Shown here piece by piece: positions 26,553-36,088 of a stretch of 64,000 nt of DNA. The stretch lies in assembly GCF_000308295.2 (NCBI RefSeq), contig NZ_HG326652.1, positions 2,204,818 to 2,268,817 of the forward strand, read 5' to 3'. Below the pieces are notes generated by a model. The model was given only the letters and a program-made list of their open reading frames with translations. It had not been told where the DNA came from and did not search any database. Each line of letters opens with the position of its first letter. The stretch's first letter is position 1. The stretch comes from Afipia birgiae 34632 (GTDB lineage Bacteria; Pseudomonadota; Alphaproteobacteria; Rhizobiales; Xanthobacteraceae). The position numbers and the translations under genes are program-made.

Positions 26553-28199
26553 CTAGGACAGCTTCGGCGGCATGGCGCACCACGGCAGCGGAAGCCGTGG
26601 CAGATAGTGCTGGTTCCACTCGCAGATACCTTCCGGACCGGCGCGTTTGGTCATCGACTTGACGGGTTCGGCCTGACTGATGCCGACATGAAGCACGATC
26701 AGGGTTGCGCCGATGGCATAAGCCCATCTTTGAAATCTGACATCGCTCATTCGATCCAGCAGAACCATACCGGCGATGATGATCAGCGGATCGGTCAGAA
26801 TGAAATACTCGGCCTTCAGTCCACGGCGAATGCCGAGCGCGTCGATACCGATCGCCGACACCATGAGCATGGCCGCCTGCAGCGCGGCCTGCCGTTCACC
26901 CTGTCGCCACGCATAGACAATCCCCGGCAAGATGAGCCATGTCAGGAAAACCGCGGGCCGCGGTGACGTAAACAAAAAGAACGTGTAGCGTTGCAGCACG
27001 CTCATCACGCCGGACAGCAGCAACCCGACAGCCGCGAACGGTCCACTCGCTCCCGCCGCCGAGATCGCCTGCGGATCGGCGAAGGTCAGCATCTCTTCCA
27101 GCGGATTGAGAACGATCACGACATTGCTGGCATCGAAGTCGATGAACAATGCCAGAAGACCCAACGCCGCCCCCGCAACGACCGCAAACATCGCCGCCAG
27201 GGTTTCCGTAAGCCGGACACGCCAGACTTTAGCGAACGCAAGCATGCATATGAAAATCCAACTAAGCAGCGCAGCCTGATAGACGCCGAACCTGCCGAAA
27301 AGCAGCGGCTTGAGCGACGCCATGTCGGTCCGAGCCGGATTAATCCCCAGCGCGATCAGGGGCCCCGACAGATAGACCATCAGCGCCGCGGCCAATGCCG
27401 CGACCAGAACAGCGAGCCCGGCGCGGGTCGTATCGTTCCAGAAAACGGCGCTCGCGCCGGACGCCGATCCGAACGGCAGGATCAAGACCGGCAAGGCCGC
27501 AATCAGCAGGATTGCATGAATCTTGTTCTCCAGAGCCAGCACGCAGAGCATTGCCGCAAAGCCGACCGCCAGCGGCCGCCATCCCGTTCCCCGGCGCGCG
27601 ACGGCGATCAGGATCATCAGGGCAAACACGAAGAAACAGCCCGCAATCATCTCGCTGCGCAGGATGCGCATGTGAACCGCAACACCGCCTGAAAACGCGA
27701 AAGCGAAGGTTGCGAGCAGCGCGACCCGCCAATCGCGAACGAGAAGCCGCGCAAGACCCGCGAAAGCGAGGACAAAGGTCGTTGCCGTGAAGAATGCGAG
27801 CACCCTGCCCGCGCGAATGGCCGCCGTCATGGCCGCATCGAATGCGGGGACGTTCGACGCGGACGGAATTGCCGACAGCGACGGCGCATCAAGCAGGCCA
27901 ATCTGGTGCAGGAACTGAAACCATCGGCTGACTGAGATAATCGTCAGATACGCCGGATGCGGAAAGAACACATACCGGCCGTCGTTCAGCGACAGGGCGC
28001 TGTAGACGACCATGAAATCCATATCTGCATTGCGCCAGTAGGCGATGAAATAGCCCGCGAGCAGAAACGAGGCAGCGAGCAGAAGCAAAATAACGGCGAG
28101 ACCGCCCCACCAGCCAAACGGCGTCAGGCGCACAAGCGCGTCGGACATGGCTCCGGTTTTCGCCGGGATGAATTGCGGTGTTTCAGCAGACCGTGACAT
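26553..28199 (-). CDS. Polytopic GT-C-like membrane protein of unknown function
   Basis: I do not recognise a named family with certainty. The 548 residues include an N-terminal cytoplasmic part, a first helix (about 32-54), a periplasmic loop with WRNADMDFMVVYSALSL and an Asp that could act like the GT-C catalytic acid, then ten or more further helices. The last 50 residues are periplasmic with two cysteines (in GICEWNQ and PWCAMP) that could form a disulfide. The layout is that of lipid-linked sugar transferases such as the PMT/ArnT/GT39 group. It is divergent from the FkbM gene at 28307. Confidence 0.72.
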   Translation of the reverse strand: MSRSAETPQFIPAKTGAMSDALVRLTPFGWWGGLAVILLLLAASFLLAGYFIAYWRNADMDFMVVYSALSLNDGRYVFFPHPAYLTIISVSRWFQFLHQIGLLDAPSLSAIPSASNVPAFDAAMTAAIRAGRVLAFFTATTFVLAFAGLARLLVRDWRVALLATFAFAFSGGVAVHMRILRSEMIAGCFFVFALMILIAVARRGTGWRPLAVGFAAMLCVLALENKIHAILLIAALPVLILPFGSASGASAVFWNDTTRAGLAVLVAALAAALMVYLSGPLIALGINPARTDMASLKPLLFGRFGVYQAALLSWIFICMLAFAKVWRVRLTETLAAMFAVVAGAALGLLALFIDFDASNVVIVLNPLEEMLTFADPQAISAAGASGPFAAVGLLLSGVMSVLQRYTFFLFTSPRPAVFLTWLILPGIVYAWRQGERQAALQAAMLMVSAIGIDALGIRRGLKAEYFILTDPLIIIAGMVLLDRMSDVRFQRWAYAIGATLIVLHVGISQAEPVKSMTKRAGPEGICEWNQHYLPRLPLPWCAMPPKLS

Positions 28200-28266
28200 G
28201 CGATGTTTTCTGGAAGATGAGAGCGAAGGCTATTTTGCTTGCGGATTAAACCGGCTAAGAGAGCGG

Positions 28267-28290
28267 GCGCGCGCTACCGTCAGCGCGCGC
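28267..28290. other. Perfect 9-bp stem-loop in a divergent promoter region
   Basis: GCGCGCGCT (28267-28275) pairs perfectly with AGCGCGCGC (28282-28290) around a 6-nt loop, 16 nt before the ATG of the + strand FkbM gene. It may act as an operator or as a hairpin in the 5' leader. No T tract follows. The remainder of 28200-28306 shows no clear promoter motif. Confidence 0.45.
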
Positions 28291-28306
28291 TCTTAAGAGA
28301 ACCCGA

Positions 28307-29149
28307 ATGAAGACCGTCCACAAGCTCGCACTGGCGCGCATCGCCTATCGAAACATTCACATTGCGCGCGCGCTCATTGGACGTTCGGATCGATGCCTCG
28401 CGACACGAAACGGCGTGACGTACGATCTCGATCTGTCGCAAGGGATCGATCTTGCGATTTATCTCGGAAACATGTTCGAGCGGGGCACGCAGAATGCGCT
28501 GCGCAAATGGGTCAAGCCAGGATCGACGGTACTCGACGTCGGCGCCAATATCGGCGCGCATTCCCTTCCGCTCGCGCAACTCGTGGGGTCATCCGGACGC
28601 GTCCTGTCGTTCGAGCCGACCGACTACGCGTACCGCAAATTGCGCCGCAATCTCGATCTCAATCCCGATCTCGCTGCGCGCATCACGACATTTCACTGCT
28701 TCCTTGCGGGACAGGATGACGTGAGCGTGCCGGACTCAATCTATTCGAGCTGGCCCTTGACGGAGCAGGACGATCTGCACGCCAAACATCGGGGGCAAGC
28801 TATGCCGACAAACAAAGCGCGCGCCCTTAGTATCGACGGCGTCCTCGCTGAAATGGGCAACCCGGCCGTGCAACTCATCAAGCTCGATGTCGATGGATTT
28901 GAAACCGAAGTCCTGCGCGGCGCGACCGGATTGCTGCGCGACAGCCGGCCGGTTTTCCTGATGGAACTCTCACCCTATGTGCTCGACGAGCGCGGCTCAT
29001 CGCTGGAAGAGCTGCTGGCCTGCTTCGCGCCGCATAGCTATCGATTTTATCACGAGCGGAGCGAACGGTTGCTGCCCCTTGCGCCGGAGGAGCTTCGCCG
29101 ACTTGTTGGCGACGGTGCAAGCATCAATGTTATCGCGCGCGCGGGTTAG
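28307..29149 (+). CDS. FkbM-family methyltransferase
   Basis: SAM-dependent methyltransferase of 280 residues, likely O-methylating a sugar hydroxyl. Motif I is VLDVGANIG (75-83), followed by SFEPTDYAYRKL and the LIKLDVDGFE block (about 185-194) typical of FkbM proteins; the C-terminus has FLMELSPYVL. It is the only + strand gene right of 26.6 kb. Its end overlaps the end of the GT2 fusion gene by 4 nt, so the two are convergent. Confidence 0.87.
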   Translation: MKTVHKLALARIAYRNIHIARALIGRSDRCLATRNGVTYDLDLSQGIDLAIYLGNMFERGTQNALRKWVKPGSTVLDVGANIGAHSLPLAQLVGSSGRVLSFEPTDYAYRKLRRNLDLNPDLAARITTFHCFLAGQDDVSVPDSIYSSWPLTEQDDLHAKHRGQAMPTNKARALSIDGVLAEMGNPAVQLIKLDVDGFETEVLRGATGLLRDSRPVFLMELSPYVLDERGSSLEELLACFAPHSYRFYHERSERLLPLAPEELRRLVGDGASINVIARAG

Positions 29150-30579
29150 ATCGCCTTGATCTTGAAGAAGGCGAAGACAACCATCTTCAGCAACATGACG
29201 CCGTGCCTAAACCGCGAGATTTGCGTCTCGCCATACGCACGCGCTGCGTAGCGGATCGGCAGATCGATTGCCTTGAGGTTCAGCTTCGAGGCTCCGAAGA
29301 TCAGATCGAAATCGCCGAACGGATCGAAATCGCCGAAATACGCCTTGCCCTCGCGCAGCCGATAATAATCGCTCCTGCGCATCACCTTGGTGCCACACAG
29401 CGTGTCGGTATAACGCTCGTTGAGCAGCCACGAGAACAGATATGAGAAAATCTTGTTGGCGATCAGGTTGAGGAAGCGCATAGCGTCTTCCTCAAGTGGA
29501 TAAACCAGACGCGAACCATTCACGAACTCGCCCTTGCCCGACTTGATCGCGTCCCAGAACTTCGGAAGCTGCTCCGGCGGCATGGTGAGATCCGCGTCGA
29601 GGATCATCAGAACATCGCCGCGCGCAACGTCGTAGGCGGTGAAGACGGCATCGGCCTTGCCCTTGCCGGGCTGGCGCATCGCCTTGATGTCTTTATCGGG
29701 ATAGGCGGCCTTGACCCGCTCGATCTCCTCGAAGGTTCCGTCCTTGCTGTGACCCTCGATAAAGATGATCTCGATATCGTCGCAGAATTGCGGCAGGCGC
29801 TGCACGGCAGGCTCGATATTGCCGCGCTCGTTACGGGCCGGGATCACCACCGTCACCGATTTAAGGTCGTCGCCCGTCACGCGCAGCGACCGGCAAACCA
29901 CATAATGACGAAGGGAGAGCAGCCGAATTCCCGGCAGCACGCTGATGAAACGATTCACCAGCCGCCCGATCCCAAAAAGCGACACTGGCATCAGCATGCG
30001 CCGCTCCGCCTTGACGGGATCGAAATCGGCCAGATCGGCCAGCGCGGCAACGTCATCCGGCGCAAGCACGTTCTGCCAGGGATATGGCATTCGCTGACCG
30101 ATGATTTCGGCAAACCTCAGGATCGGGTGCCACAGATGCGAGAAATGCCCGATGACAACGCGCGTCTCCCGCGTGCAGAGCGGATGCAACTGTTCGAGAA
30201 ACTTCTGGCAATCGTCCAGCGACCCGATGGTGTCTTGCACCAGAATGACGTCAAACGGGCCGCCGAGCGCCGCCATCGTCGCCGCATCCTCCGCATCGCC
30301 AACGTGAAAGGTGAGATCGGGATGCAGCCTGCGCGCCTGCTCGATCATGCCCGGACTGAAATCAATTCCAACGCCGTGCGACGGCGACAGCGACGCCAGC
30401 GTGTCGCCCGTCCCGCAGCCGATTTCCAGCACGCGCACGCCCTTCGGAATCAGGAAGCGAAGATAGATTTCATCTTCACGATGAAAGAACGCCGAACGCC
30501 TGCGCCAGTCTTCGCGGGTCGCAGCGTACTTTTCCGAGTGCGCGAGAATTGCGGCCTTACGGCCCGTCATAACCGTCAT
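29146..30579 (-). CDS. Fusion: SAM methyltransferase + GT2 glycosyltransferase
   Basis: A two-domain protein of 477 residues. The N-terminal class I methyltransferase carries LEIGCGTG (51-58) and a GIDFSPGMIEQAR block. The C-terminal half, from about residue 240, is a DPM1-like GT-A domain with VVIPARNERGNI, the DADL metal motif (ILDADLTMPPE) and a C-terminal KMVVFAFFK hydrophobic stretch that may attach it to the membrane. DPM1-type enzymes transfer a sugar from a nucleotide to polyprenyl phosphate. Two ATGs (30579, 30570) are possible. It follows the asparagine synthetase gene by 49 nt. Confidence 0.85.
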   Translation of the reverse strand: MTVMTGRKAAILAHSEKYAATREDWRRRSAFFHREDEIYLRFLIPKGVRVLEIGCGTGDTLASLSPSHGVGIDFSPGMIEQARRLHPDLTFHVGDAEDAATMAALGGPFDVILVQDTIGSLDDCQKFLEQLHPLCTRETRVVIGHFSHLWHPILRFAEIIGQRMPYPWQNVLAPDDVAALADLADFDPVKAERRMLMPVSLFGIGRLVNRFISVLPGIRLLSLRHYVVCRSLRVTGDDLKSVTVVIPARNERGNIEPAVQRLPQFCDDIEIIFIEGHSKDGTFEEIERVKAAYPDKDIKAMRQPGKGKADAVFTAYDVARGDVLMILDADLTMPPEQLPKFWDAIKSGKGEFVNGSRLVYPLEEDAMRFLNLIANKIFSYLFSWLLNERYTDTLCGTKVMRRSDYYRLREGKAYFGDFDPFGDFDLIFGASKLNLKAIDLPIRYAARAYGETQISRFRHGVMLLKMVVFAFFKIKAI

Positions 30580-30628
30580 GGGAAAAACTTGGATCAGAGA
30601 AAAAGAATAGCCGGGCGGGAGTGACCGA

Positions 30629-32596
30629 TCAGCTTGCACACCATTCGTCGTGCCAAGCCTGGGCCATCAGCACGTTCCATAGCCAATATCCGTGGTTTCG
30701 TCGACCGCTCATATGCTGATGCAGCATCAATTCGATGCGCATTACGTTGAACAGTCCCTGCTGCCGCAGCCGCGCTGGCGCCAGAAGATCGTAGGCCCAT
30801 GATTTCAGCGGCCCGCGCAGCCATTGATCGAGCGGAATACTGAACCCGGTTTTAGGACGGTCGATCAATGCAGCAGGCACATGCTTGTAAAGCACCTGAC
30901 GGACCAGCCATTTGCCGCGCCCTTCCCTGATCTTCATCGAAGGAGGGACGAGGGATGCAAACTCCACGACATCCCGATCCAGAAACGGAACGCGCGTCTC
31001 AAGACTGACCGACATCGCCGCCCGATCGACTTTCTGCAAGATGTCGTCGCTCAGATAGCTCAGCGAATCCGCTAGCATCATGCGATCCAGCGGATCAAGG
31101 CGAGTGGCGATTGCGCTCATTTCGCCGTCGGCCCAGCTTGCGGTCTCATGGCCTCCGATCACACTGTCGGATGGCGTGCTGTCGATCGAACACAGCAGCC
31201 GATACAGGTCACCGGCAGACTTGGCGCCTACGATCCGCGCGATTTTCGCGACCTGATCGCCGGCGCGGCGGGTGCGTAAACTTTTCGGCAAAACCGGCTC
31301 GAGCAACTGCACAATCGTATTGGCAGGCTCAGGCGCAACCGCGGCGAGCGCTGCTCCCAAAACCCTTCGAACAGGATGCGGCAGACCCGACAACCGCGCG
31401 TTCAGCGCCGTCCCCCAGACATGGCGATTGTAACCACCGAACAGTTCATCACCCGCGTCGCCCGTTAGCGCCACAGTCACATGCTGGCGCGCGAGGGAGG
31501 CGACGAGATGCGTTGGAATTTGTGAAGAGTCCGCAAATGGTTCGTCGTACATACGCGACAGATTCGGGATAACGTCCATCGCCGTTTTTGCATCGACGTA
31601 GAGTTCGGTGTGCGAGGTTCCGAGATGGCGGGCCACATCGCGCGCTTCGCCGGCTTCGTCAAAACCGCCTTCCGAAAACCCGATGGTGAAGGTGCGGATC
31701 GGCTGCGACGACTGCTTTTGCATCAGCGCAACCACGGTGGATGAATCGACGCCGCCGGACAAAAAAGCGCCGAGCGGAACGTCGGACAGGCATTGACGGC
31801 TGATGGCCTGCGACAGCAGGCGCTCGAATTCGTCCGCCGCATCCGCTTCGCTCTCGATACGCGAGCCTTGGCCGGCGACGACACAGTCCCTGTGCGACCA
31901 GTACTGCACCGGCTGCGGCATCCCGCGATCCGGCGCATTCGCGGCAAAGGTGACCAGCGATCCGGGCGGCAGTTTCCGGATGTCGCTCCAGATCGTCTGC
32001 GGCGCGGGTACATAACAATAGCGCATGAACGCCGTCAGCGCCGAACGGTCCAGAGATGGCGACCAGTCCGGATGAACGCTTAACGCCTTCAGTTCAGACG
32101 CAAAGACCAGATCGCGCCCGCTCCATCCGTAGAACAGCGGCTTTTCACCGAACCGGTCGCGGCAGAGCGTCAGCTCCTGCTTCGCTTCATCCCACACCGC
32201 GAGCGCGAACATGCCGGTGAAACGGTTCATCGCATCGGGGATGCCCCATTGCCGGATGGCATAGACGAGCGTCTCGGTGTCCGAATGGCCGCGCCAGTTC
32301 GGCGCGCCGCCGACCGCCTCCAGCTCCTTGCGAATGTCGAGATGATTGTAAATCTCGCCGTTGAACGTGACCGTGAAGCGACCGCATTCGCTATGCATCG
32401 GCTGTGCGCCCGCCTCCGTGAGATCGAGAATGGCCAGGCGGCGATGACCGAACGCGATTCCCGCACGATCGTGGGTCCAGACGTTCTCCGCGTCCGGGCC
32501 GCGGTGCTGCAACGTCGCGGTCATCGCGCCGGCAAGGCCCGCGAGCGCGCTGAAGTCGCCGCCGCCGGGCCTGAGAAGTCCCGCTATTCCGCACAT
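30629..32596 (-). CDS. asnB: Asparagine synthase (glutamine-hydrolysing), AsnB family
   Basis: Class II amidotransferase of 655 residues. The glutaminase nucleophile Cys2 is present (MCGIAG), with HRRLAILDL, FNGEIYN (78-84) and the Arg motif intact. The synthetase domain has the ATP PP-loop SGGVDSS (280-286) and DAGDELFGGY. Polysaccharide-locus copies like this one may amidate uronic acids in the glycan instead of making free asparagine. Two further homologues lie at 49343 and 55193. The start is fixed by the need for Cys2. Confidence 0.9.
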   Translation of the reverse strand: MCGIAGLLRPGGGDFSALAGLAGAMTATLQHRGPDAENVWTHDRAGIAFGHRRLAILDLTEAGAQPMHSECGRFTVTFNGEIYNHLDIRKELEAVGGAPNWRGHSDTETLVYAIRQWGIPDAMNRFTGMFALAVWDEAKQELTLCRDRFGEKPLFYGWSGRDLVFASELKALSVHPDWSPSLDRSALTAFMRYCYVPAPQTIWSDIRKLPPGSLVTFAANAPDRGMPQPVQYWSHRDCVVAGQGSRIESEADAADEFERLLSQAISRQCLSDVPLGAFLSGGVDSSTVVALMQKQSSQPIRTFTIGFSEGGFDEAGEARDVARHLGTSHTELYVDAKTAMDVIPNLSRMYDEPFADSSQIPTHLVASLARQHVTVALTGDAGDELFGGYNRHVWGTALNARLSGLPHPVRRVLGAALAAVAPEPANTIVQLLEPVLPKSLRTRRAGDQVAKIARIVGAKSAGDLYRLLCSIDSTPSDSVIGGHETASWADGEMSAIATRLDPLDRMMLADSLSYLSDDILQKVDRAAMSVSLETRVPFLDRDVVEFASLVPPSMKIREGRGKWLVRQVLYKHVPAALIDRPKTGFSIPLDQWLRGPLKSWAYDLLAPARLRQQGLFNVMRIELMLHQHMSGRRNHGYWLWNVLMAQAWHDEWCAS

Positions 32597-32672
32597 GAGA
32601 TTATTGTTGACTCAAACAGGCCGAGATTCGCCCGCAACTCGCGTACCTGTTTCGCAGCCAAAGAGAAAATAC

Positions 32673-33449
32673 TCACGATCTAGAATCGTTTTGAATCAAG
32701 CGCTTGTTAACAGCCAGATAGTTTGTCGTTGAGAAAAATTCATCGCTCTCTGCGTACTGCAAAATTCTTTCCGACCCAAATGGTGTCACTCGATAAAGAT
32801 CAAATTCCAGTTCTTTGAACAAATACCAAAAATCCTGAAAATATGTTCGTGTGTCTATGTTGCATCCACCAAACTCGAGCTGAATGATCCGCGTCGCATT
32901 TAATGCTTCACCAAAGCCTTTTAGAACTGCGAGTTCGTGCCCTTCAACGTCGATCTTCACTATATCAAGCTGTCGAATCTGGAGCCGCTCTTTCCAGTAA
33001 TCCTCAAAGCGAATTGTTTCTATGCTCTCCGTTGCATCAAAAGCGATGCTGAAATGGTCAAGCCTACGCTTTGTAAGACTGCTCAGACCCGAACCGGGCT
33101 CGTTAGAAAACAAGGTTGCTGAGCCCGCTTTGTCAGATACTGCGAGTGGGACAAGCTTGATCAATTCGTCGTCTTTGAAGCGAGCGCTTAGTTTCGCTAT
33201 GTTGGCAACAGACGGCTCAAACGTGTGAATTTCCAAATGAGGGTTTCTTCTCCTGAGCTCTGCTGTGTAGCTCCCAACGTTTCCGCCGATATCAATTGCA
33301 AGTTCAGGTCGGTTCTTAAGAAAACTCTGAAGAAGACCGATCTCCCGCTCGATTGTCGCCGCGCCATACCCCTTGCCTTGCGCGTACGCTGCGGCCCGCT
33401 CAATAAGGCTCAACACTTTGAAGAAGCGCTTCGGCGCTGTGAATGTCAT
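32673..33449 (-). CDS. FkbM-family methyltransferase
   Basis: SAM methyltransferase of 258 residues. Motif I is AIDIGGNVGSYT (about 53-64), then HTFEPSVANI and the IVKIDVEGHE block. The coding sequence looks clearly AT-richer than its neighbours, and several codons end in A or T, so it may be a recent arrival. Its ATG overlaps the stop of the upstream GT2 gene (ATGA), which makes it the second gene of a coupled pair. Confidence 0.87.
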   Translation of the reverse strand: MTFTAPKRFFKVLSLIERAAAYAQGKGYGAATIEREIGLLQSFLKNRPELAIDIGGNVGSYTAELRRRNPHLEIHTFEPSVANIAKLSARFKDDELIKLVPLAVSDKAGSATLFSNEPGSGLSSLTKRRLDHFSIAFDATESIETIRFEDYWKERLQIRQLDIVKIDVEGHELAVLKGFGEALNATRIIQLEFGGCNIDTRTYFQDFWYLFKELEFDLYRVTPFGSERILQYAESDEFFSTTNYLAVNKRLIQNDSRS

Positions 33450-34276
33450 TTACTGTTGCGCTTCCCTGCAAGCCAGCTCATGGCGCGTCGAAAGGATACG
33501 ATGACAACACGCCTGCAGTACTTGAGCAAACTCCAGACGAGCACAGCTGCATGCTCACTCTTGGTTATTAATCCTTCTCTCAGCAGAAAGTCACGAGCCC
33601 GCATCTCGCCAAGCTGCATCGCATGCAAGCGGCCGCTTAGGCCACCAGCACCGAAAGCTTCCTTATCCGCTCGCGCAAGGATTTGATTCAACAGAGCCGA
33701 TGGAGCACCGGAGAGCACGTTCGCTGCGACGAACACATAATCCTCGCCCGCATAGGCTGGAGAAAAGAGGTACTTTATTGCGTCCTTTTTTATAATGACC
33801 GTAGAGATTGACGCACAATTGGAAAGCAATATTGATCGTCGCTGAATCGGAGAACGTTTCACTGGCTCGCTCAGCTTCGGCCAGGAAATTCCATCAAAGC
33901 CCTTTTCATGACCGGTCAATAGTGGCGCACCAGGCTCGAGCATAACGGACATCTGGCGCTCAAGTTTCTCCGGATGCCATTCATCATCCGCATCCAGGAA
34001 CGCGATGAACCGCTCGCGGCTCGCGGCAATGCCTGCATTGCGAGCTTCACCCGGCCCCACGTTCTGATTCAGGGTTATCAGCTGGACAGTCTTCAAGCTT
34101 GAAGCCGCACAGACTTTGTCTGCGTTGTCATCGGGACTCCCGTCATCGACGACGATGACCTGCGCGGGTTGGAGTGTCTGATTCTCAACCGAGACCAGCG
34201 CCCGCCGCAACGCATCTCCATCACGGTACGTCGGAATGACAACGCTTACCGGCGCGACTTCTGTGTTTTTCACCAC
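33446..34276 (-). CDS. GT2-family glycosyltransferase
   Basis: GT-A glycosyltransferase of 276 residues. The nucleotide-binding start SVVIPTYRDG, VVDDGSPDDN and the metal-binding FLDADDEWHP are typical. No membrane helix is evident, so it acts at the cytoplasmic face. Two GTG codons in a row serve as possible starts. The stop overlaps the start of the FkbM gene by 4 nt. Donor and acceptor are not readable. Confidence 0.88.
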   Translation of the reverse strand: MVKNTEVAPVSVVIPTYRDGDALRRALVSVENQTLQPAQVIVVDDGSPDDNADKVCAASSLKTVQLITLNQNVGPGEARNAGIAASRERFIAFLDADDEWHPEKLERQMSVMLEPGAPLLTGHEKGFDGISWPKLSEPVKRSPIQRRSILLSNCASISTVIIKKDAIKYLFSPAYAGEDYVFVAANVLSGAPSALLNQILARADKEAFGAGGLSGRLHAMQLGEMRARDFLLREGLITKSEHAAVLVWSLLKYCRRVVIVSFRRAMSWLAGKRNSK

Positions 34277-34331
34277 TGACCTGCGCTGCCTGTTTCAATC
34301 TGGCGCTGCATGCATCGAATGCAAAGCGCCC

Positions 34332-35246
34332 TCACCGTTGGACCCAGCCAGACGGATAGAGGTCCCGAGTGTCGCGGGTGAGCAGGCCTCTTTGAGTAAA
34401 CCATAAGCGAGGCGCAATGACGATCTTGTCGTGCGACTGATTGAGCCAGGCACCCCACCAACTGAAGGAACTGTTCGCGAGCACATGATGGCGACAGCGT
34501 GCAATAAGTGCCATGTCCTCCCAAGGTCGATTCGGATCACCTTGAACATATGTTACTCGCGTCGGCGGAATAGAATTCAGAACCTGAGCGGCAGCATCAC
34601 GATCATCCGAAAAAACGAACAGGTCTGGCGAGTGACCGACGCGATCTTCAATTTCTGCCAGCGCCTTTCGATAATAGTCCTCGTCCAGGATACCGTGAAC
34701 TGCAGCAGTAGAGGCCTGAACATAATCGCCGCGCCGAACATGAACGGAAACCGGCAACCCGCTCTGTGCAATCTTGTCCGCTGTTACTCGGGCTTCCGTC
34801 CCCAGTGGTTCACGCGGCTCGAAATGGCGGCGGATTTCGTCCGCAATTGAACTGAAGTAACGTTCACTCTGGAAATAGCCGAACAGCTCCGTATTCGGTC
34901 CCAGCGATTCAAACGCATGATCGAAATGGAAATGAGGCTCGCGGTAGCTGTTGGGAGACGAGCGTAACTTTGGCAATCCAATGAGGGCCGTTACGCGATT
35001 AATCCTCTCGCGTCGTCGCGCGCGGAAGAAGTAACCCGCAGCTTCTCCTGAAGCCGATGATTCATCGTGTTCCGGCATCACCTCCGGCACCCGCAACCGA
35101 TCCAGTAAGAACGAACGTAACCGATCGACCCGAAATCCGCTGAGATCGAGCGCCAATTCGACTCCATGACGTTCGGCGAGAGCTTTTCCGGCGGCGTACT
35201 GGAACATCTGGTTGCCCAGCCCGCCGAACAGCGAGACCGTAATCAT
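34332..35246 (-). CDS. GT11 alpha-1,2-fucosyltransferase-like protein
   Basis: Probable fucosyl- or other deoxyhexosyltransferase of 304 residues. The opening SLFGGLGNQMFQYA (about 5-18), the GDP-sugar motif HVRRGDY (169-175) and the block SNSSFSWWGAWL (NSSFSWWGAWL here) are the three conserved motifs of GT11. The ATG at 35246 is chosen because the motif starts at once; the longer frame adds 52 residues without similarity and would run into the next gene. No gmd or fcl genes for GDP-fucose lie in the window, so the donor must be made elsewhere, possibly from ManC-derived GDP-mannose. Confidence 0.9.
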   Translation of the reverse strand: MITVSLFGGLGNQMFQYAAGKALAERHGVELALDLSGFRVDRLRSFLLDRLRVPEVMPEHDESSASGEAAGYFFRARRRERINRVTALIGLPKLRSSPNSYREPHFHFDHAFESLGPNTELFGYFQSERYFSSIADEIRRHFEPREPLGTEARVTADKIAQSGLPVSVHVRRGDYVQASTAAVHGILDEDYYRKALAEIEDRVGHSPDLFVFSDDRDAAAQVLNSIPPTRVTYVQGDPNRPWEDMALIARCRHHVLANSSFSWWGAWLNQSHDKIVIAPRLWFTQRGLLTRDTRDLYPSGWVQR

Positions 35247-35331
35247 CCGCGGCAACTTTTTTGCGGTAGAATCGGGCGAGAAAGTTGCTGCCCACCCTGA
35301 CGAAATTTCATTTCGCGAACTGCTAAAGCCA

Positions 35332-36072
35332 TTACTTGCGAAACTCAAAAAAGCCGCATCCGTACTCGATACGCGGAACCTGCGCTGGAGAGACGTCGTC
35401 ATGGAGCGAGCCGTCGTCAGACACGTACGAAAATCGAGTCAATTTCAATTGCGAAAACATTGCCAGGATGGTCGCTGGCGCAAACACTCGATGCGCGTTG
35501 AAGCAAACTCGTTCTCGCCCAATTGGAGTCGATATATACAACGTTCCGCCCTCACCGACCACGCGTTGCAGTTCCTCGGCGGCTCGCCGAGCTCCCTTCG
35601 GGTCGATGGGATCGCCGTAACGGCCCAGGCCGACATGCTCAATCACATGCAGGCATGACAGGCTCGATACTGACCGGTCGGCAAACGGCAAATGATTGAT
35701 ATCGGCTGCAACACAGTTCAGGCCGCTTTGCTGCACAACCAGCGGCCGGTAGTCGACGAATATGGTCGGTACATGCGCCGAGAGCACCCCGACCATCAGC
35801 ACGCTCGATCCGATGTCGACATGCTGTCGCGGCTCGGCCTCCGCCAATCGCCGCGCAAGCCAGTTTCCCTGATAGAAGTAATGTGGATCGAACGGAGTTG
35901 TCGGCAACCGATCCGCAAGGCATGGATAACTATCGGCCACAGCGACCGACCACGTCCCAGCCCGCCTGTGAAACGCCCGCCAATCAGACAGATAGCGCGG
36001 CAGGTACCGCAACGAGACGAGACGACGCCAGTCCACGACCGCGCCGACCCATCGTTTTGCAAACTCCATCAT
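35332..36072 (-). CDS. DUF268-like putative methyltransferase
   Basis: A 246-residue protein with a methyltransferase-like core. HVDIGSSVLMVG (about 84-95) replaces the usual glycine-rich loop, FVDYRPL supplies the acidic SAM-contact, and LSCLHVIEHVGLGRYGDPIDPKG is the most conserved stretch, shown only in part here. DUF268 members are found in surface-polysaccharide loci. The altered motif I leaves activity uncertain. It lies 85 nt upstream of the GT11 gene. Confidence 0.72.
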   Translation of the reverse strand: MMEFAKRWVGAVVDWRRLVSLRYLPRYLSDWRAFHRRAGTWSVAVADSYPCLADRLPTTPFDPHYFYQGNWLARRLAEAEPRQHVDIGSSVLMVGVLSAHVPTIFVDYRPLVVQQSGLNCVAADINHLPFADRSVSSLSCLHVIEHVGLGRYGDPIDPKGARRAAEELQRVVGEGGTLYISTPIGRERVCFNAHRVFAPATILAMFSQLKLTRFSYVSDDGSLHDDVSPAQVPRIEYGCGFFEFRK

Positions 36073-36088
36073 TACAGGCCGATCAACG

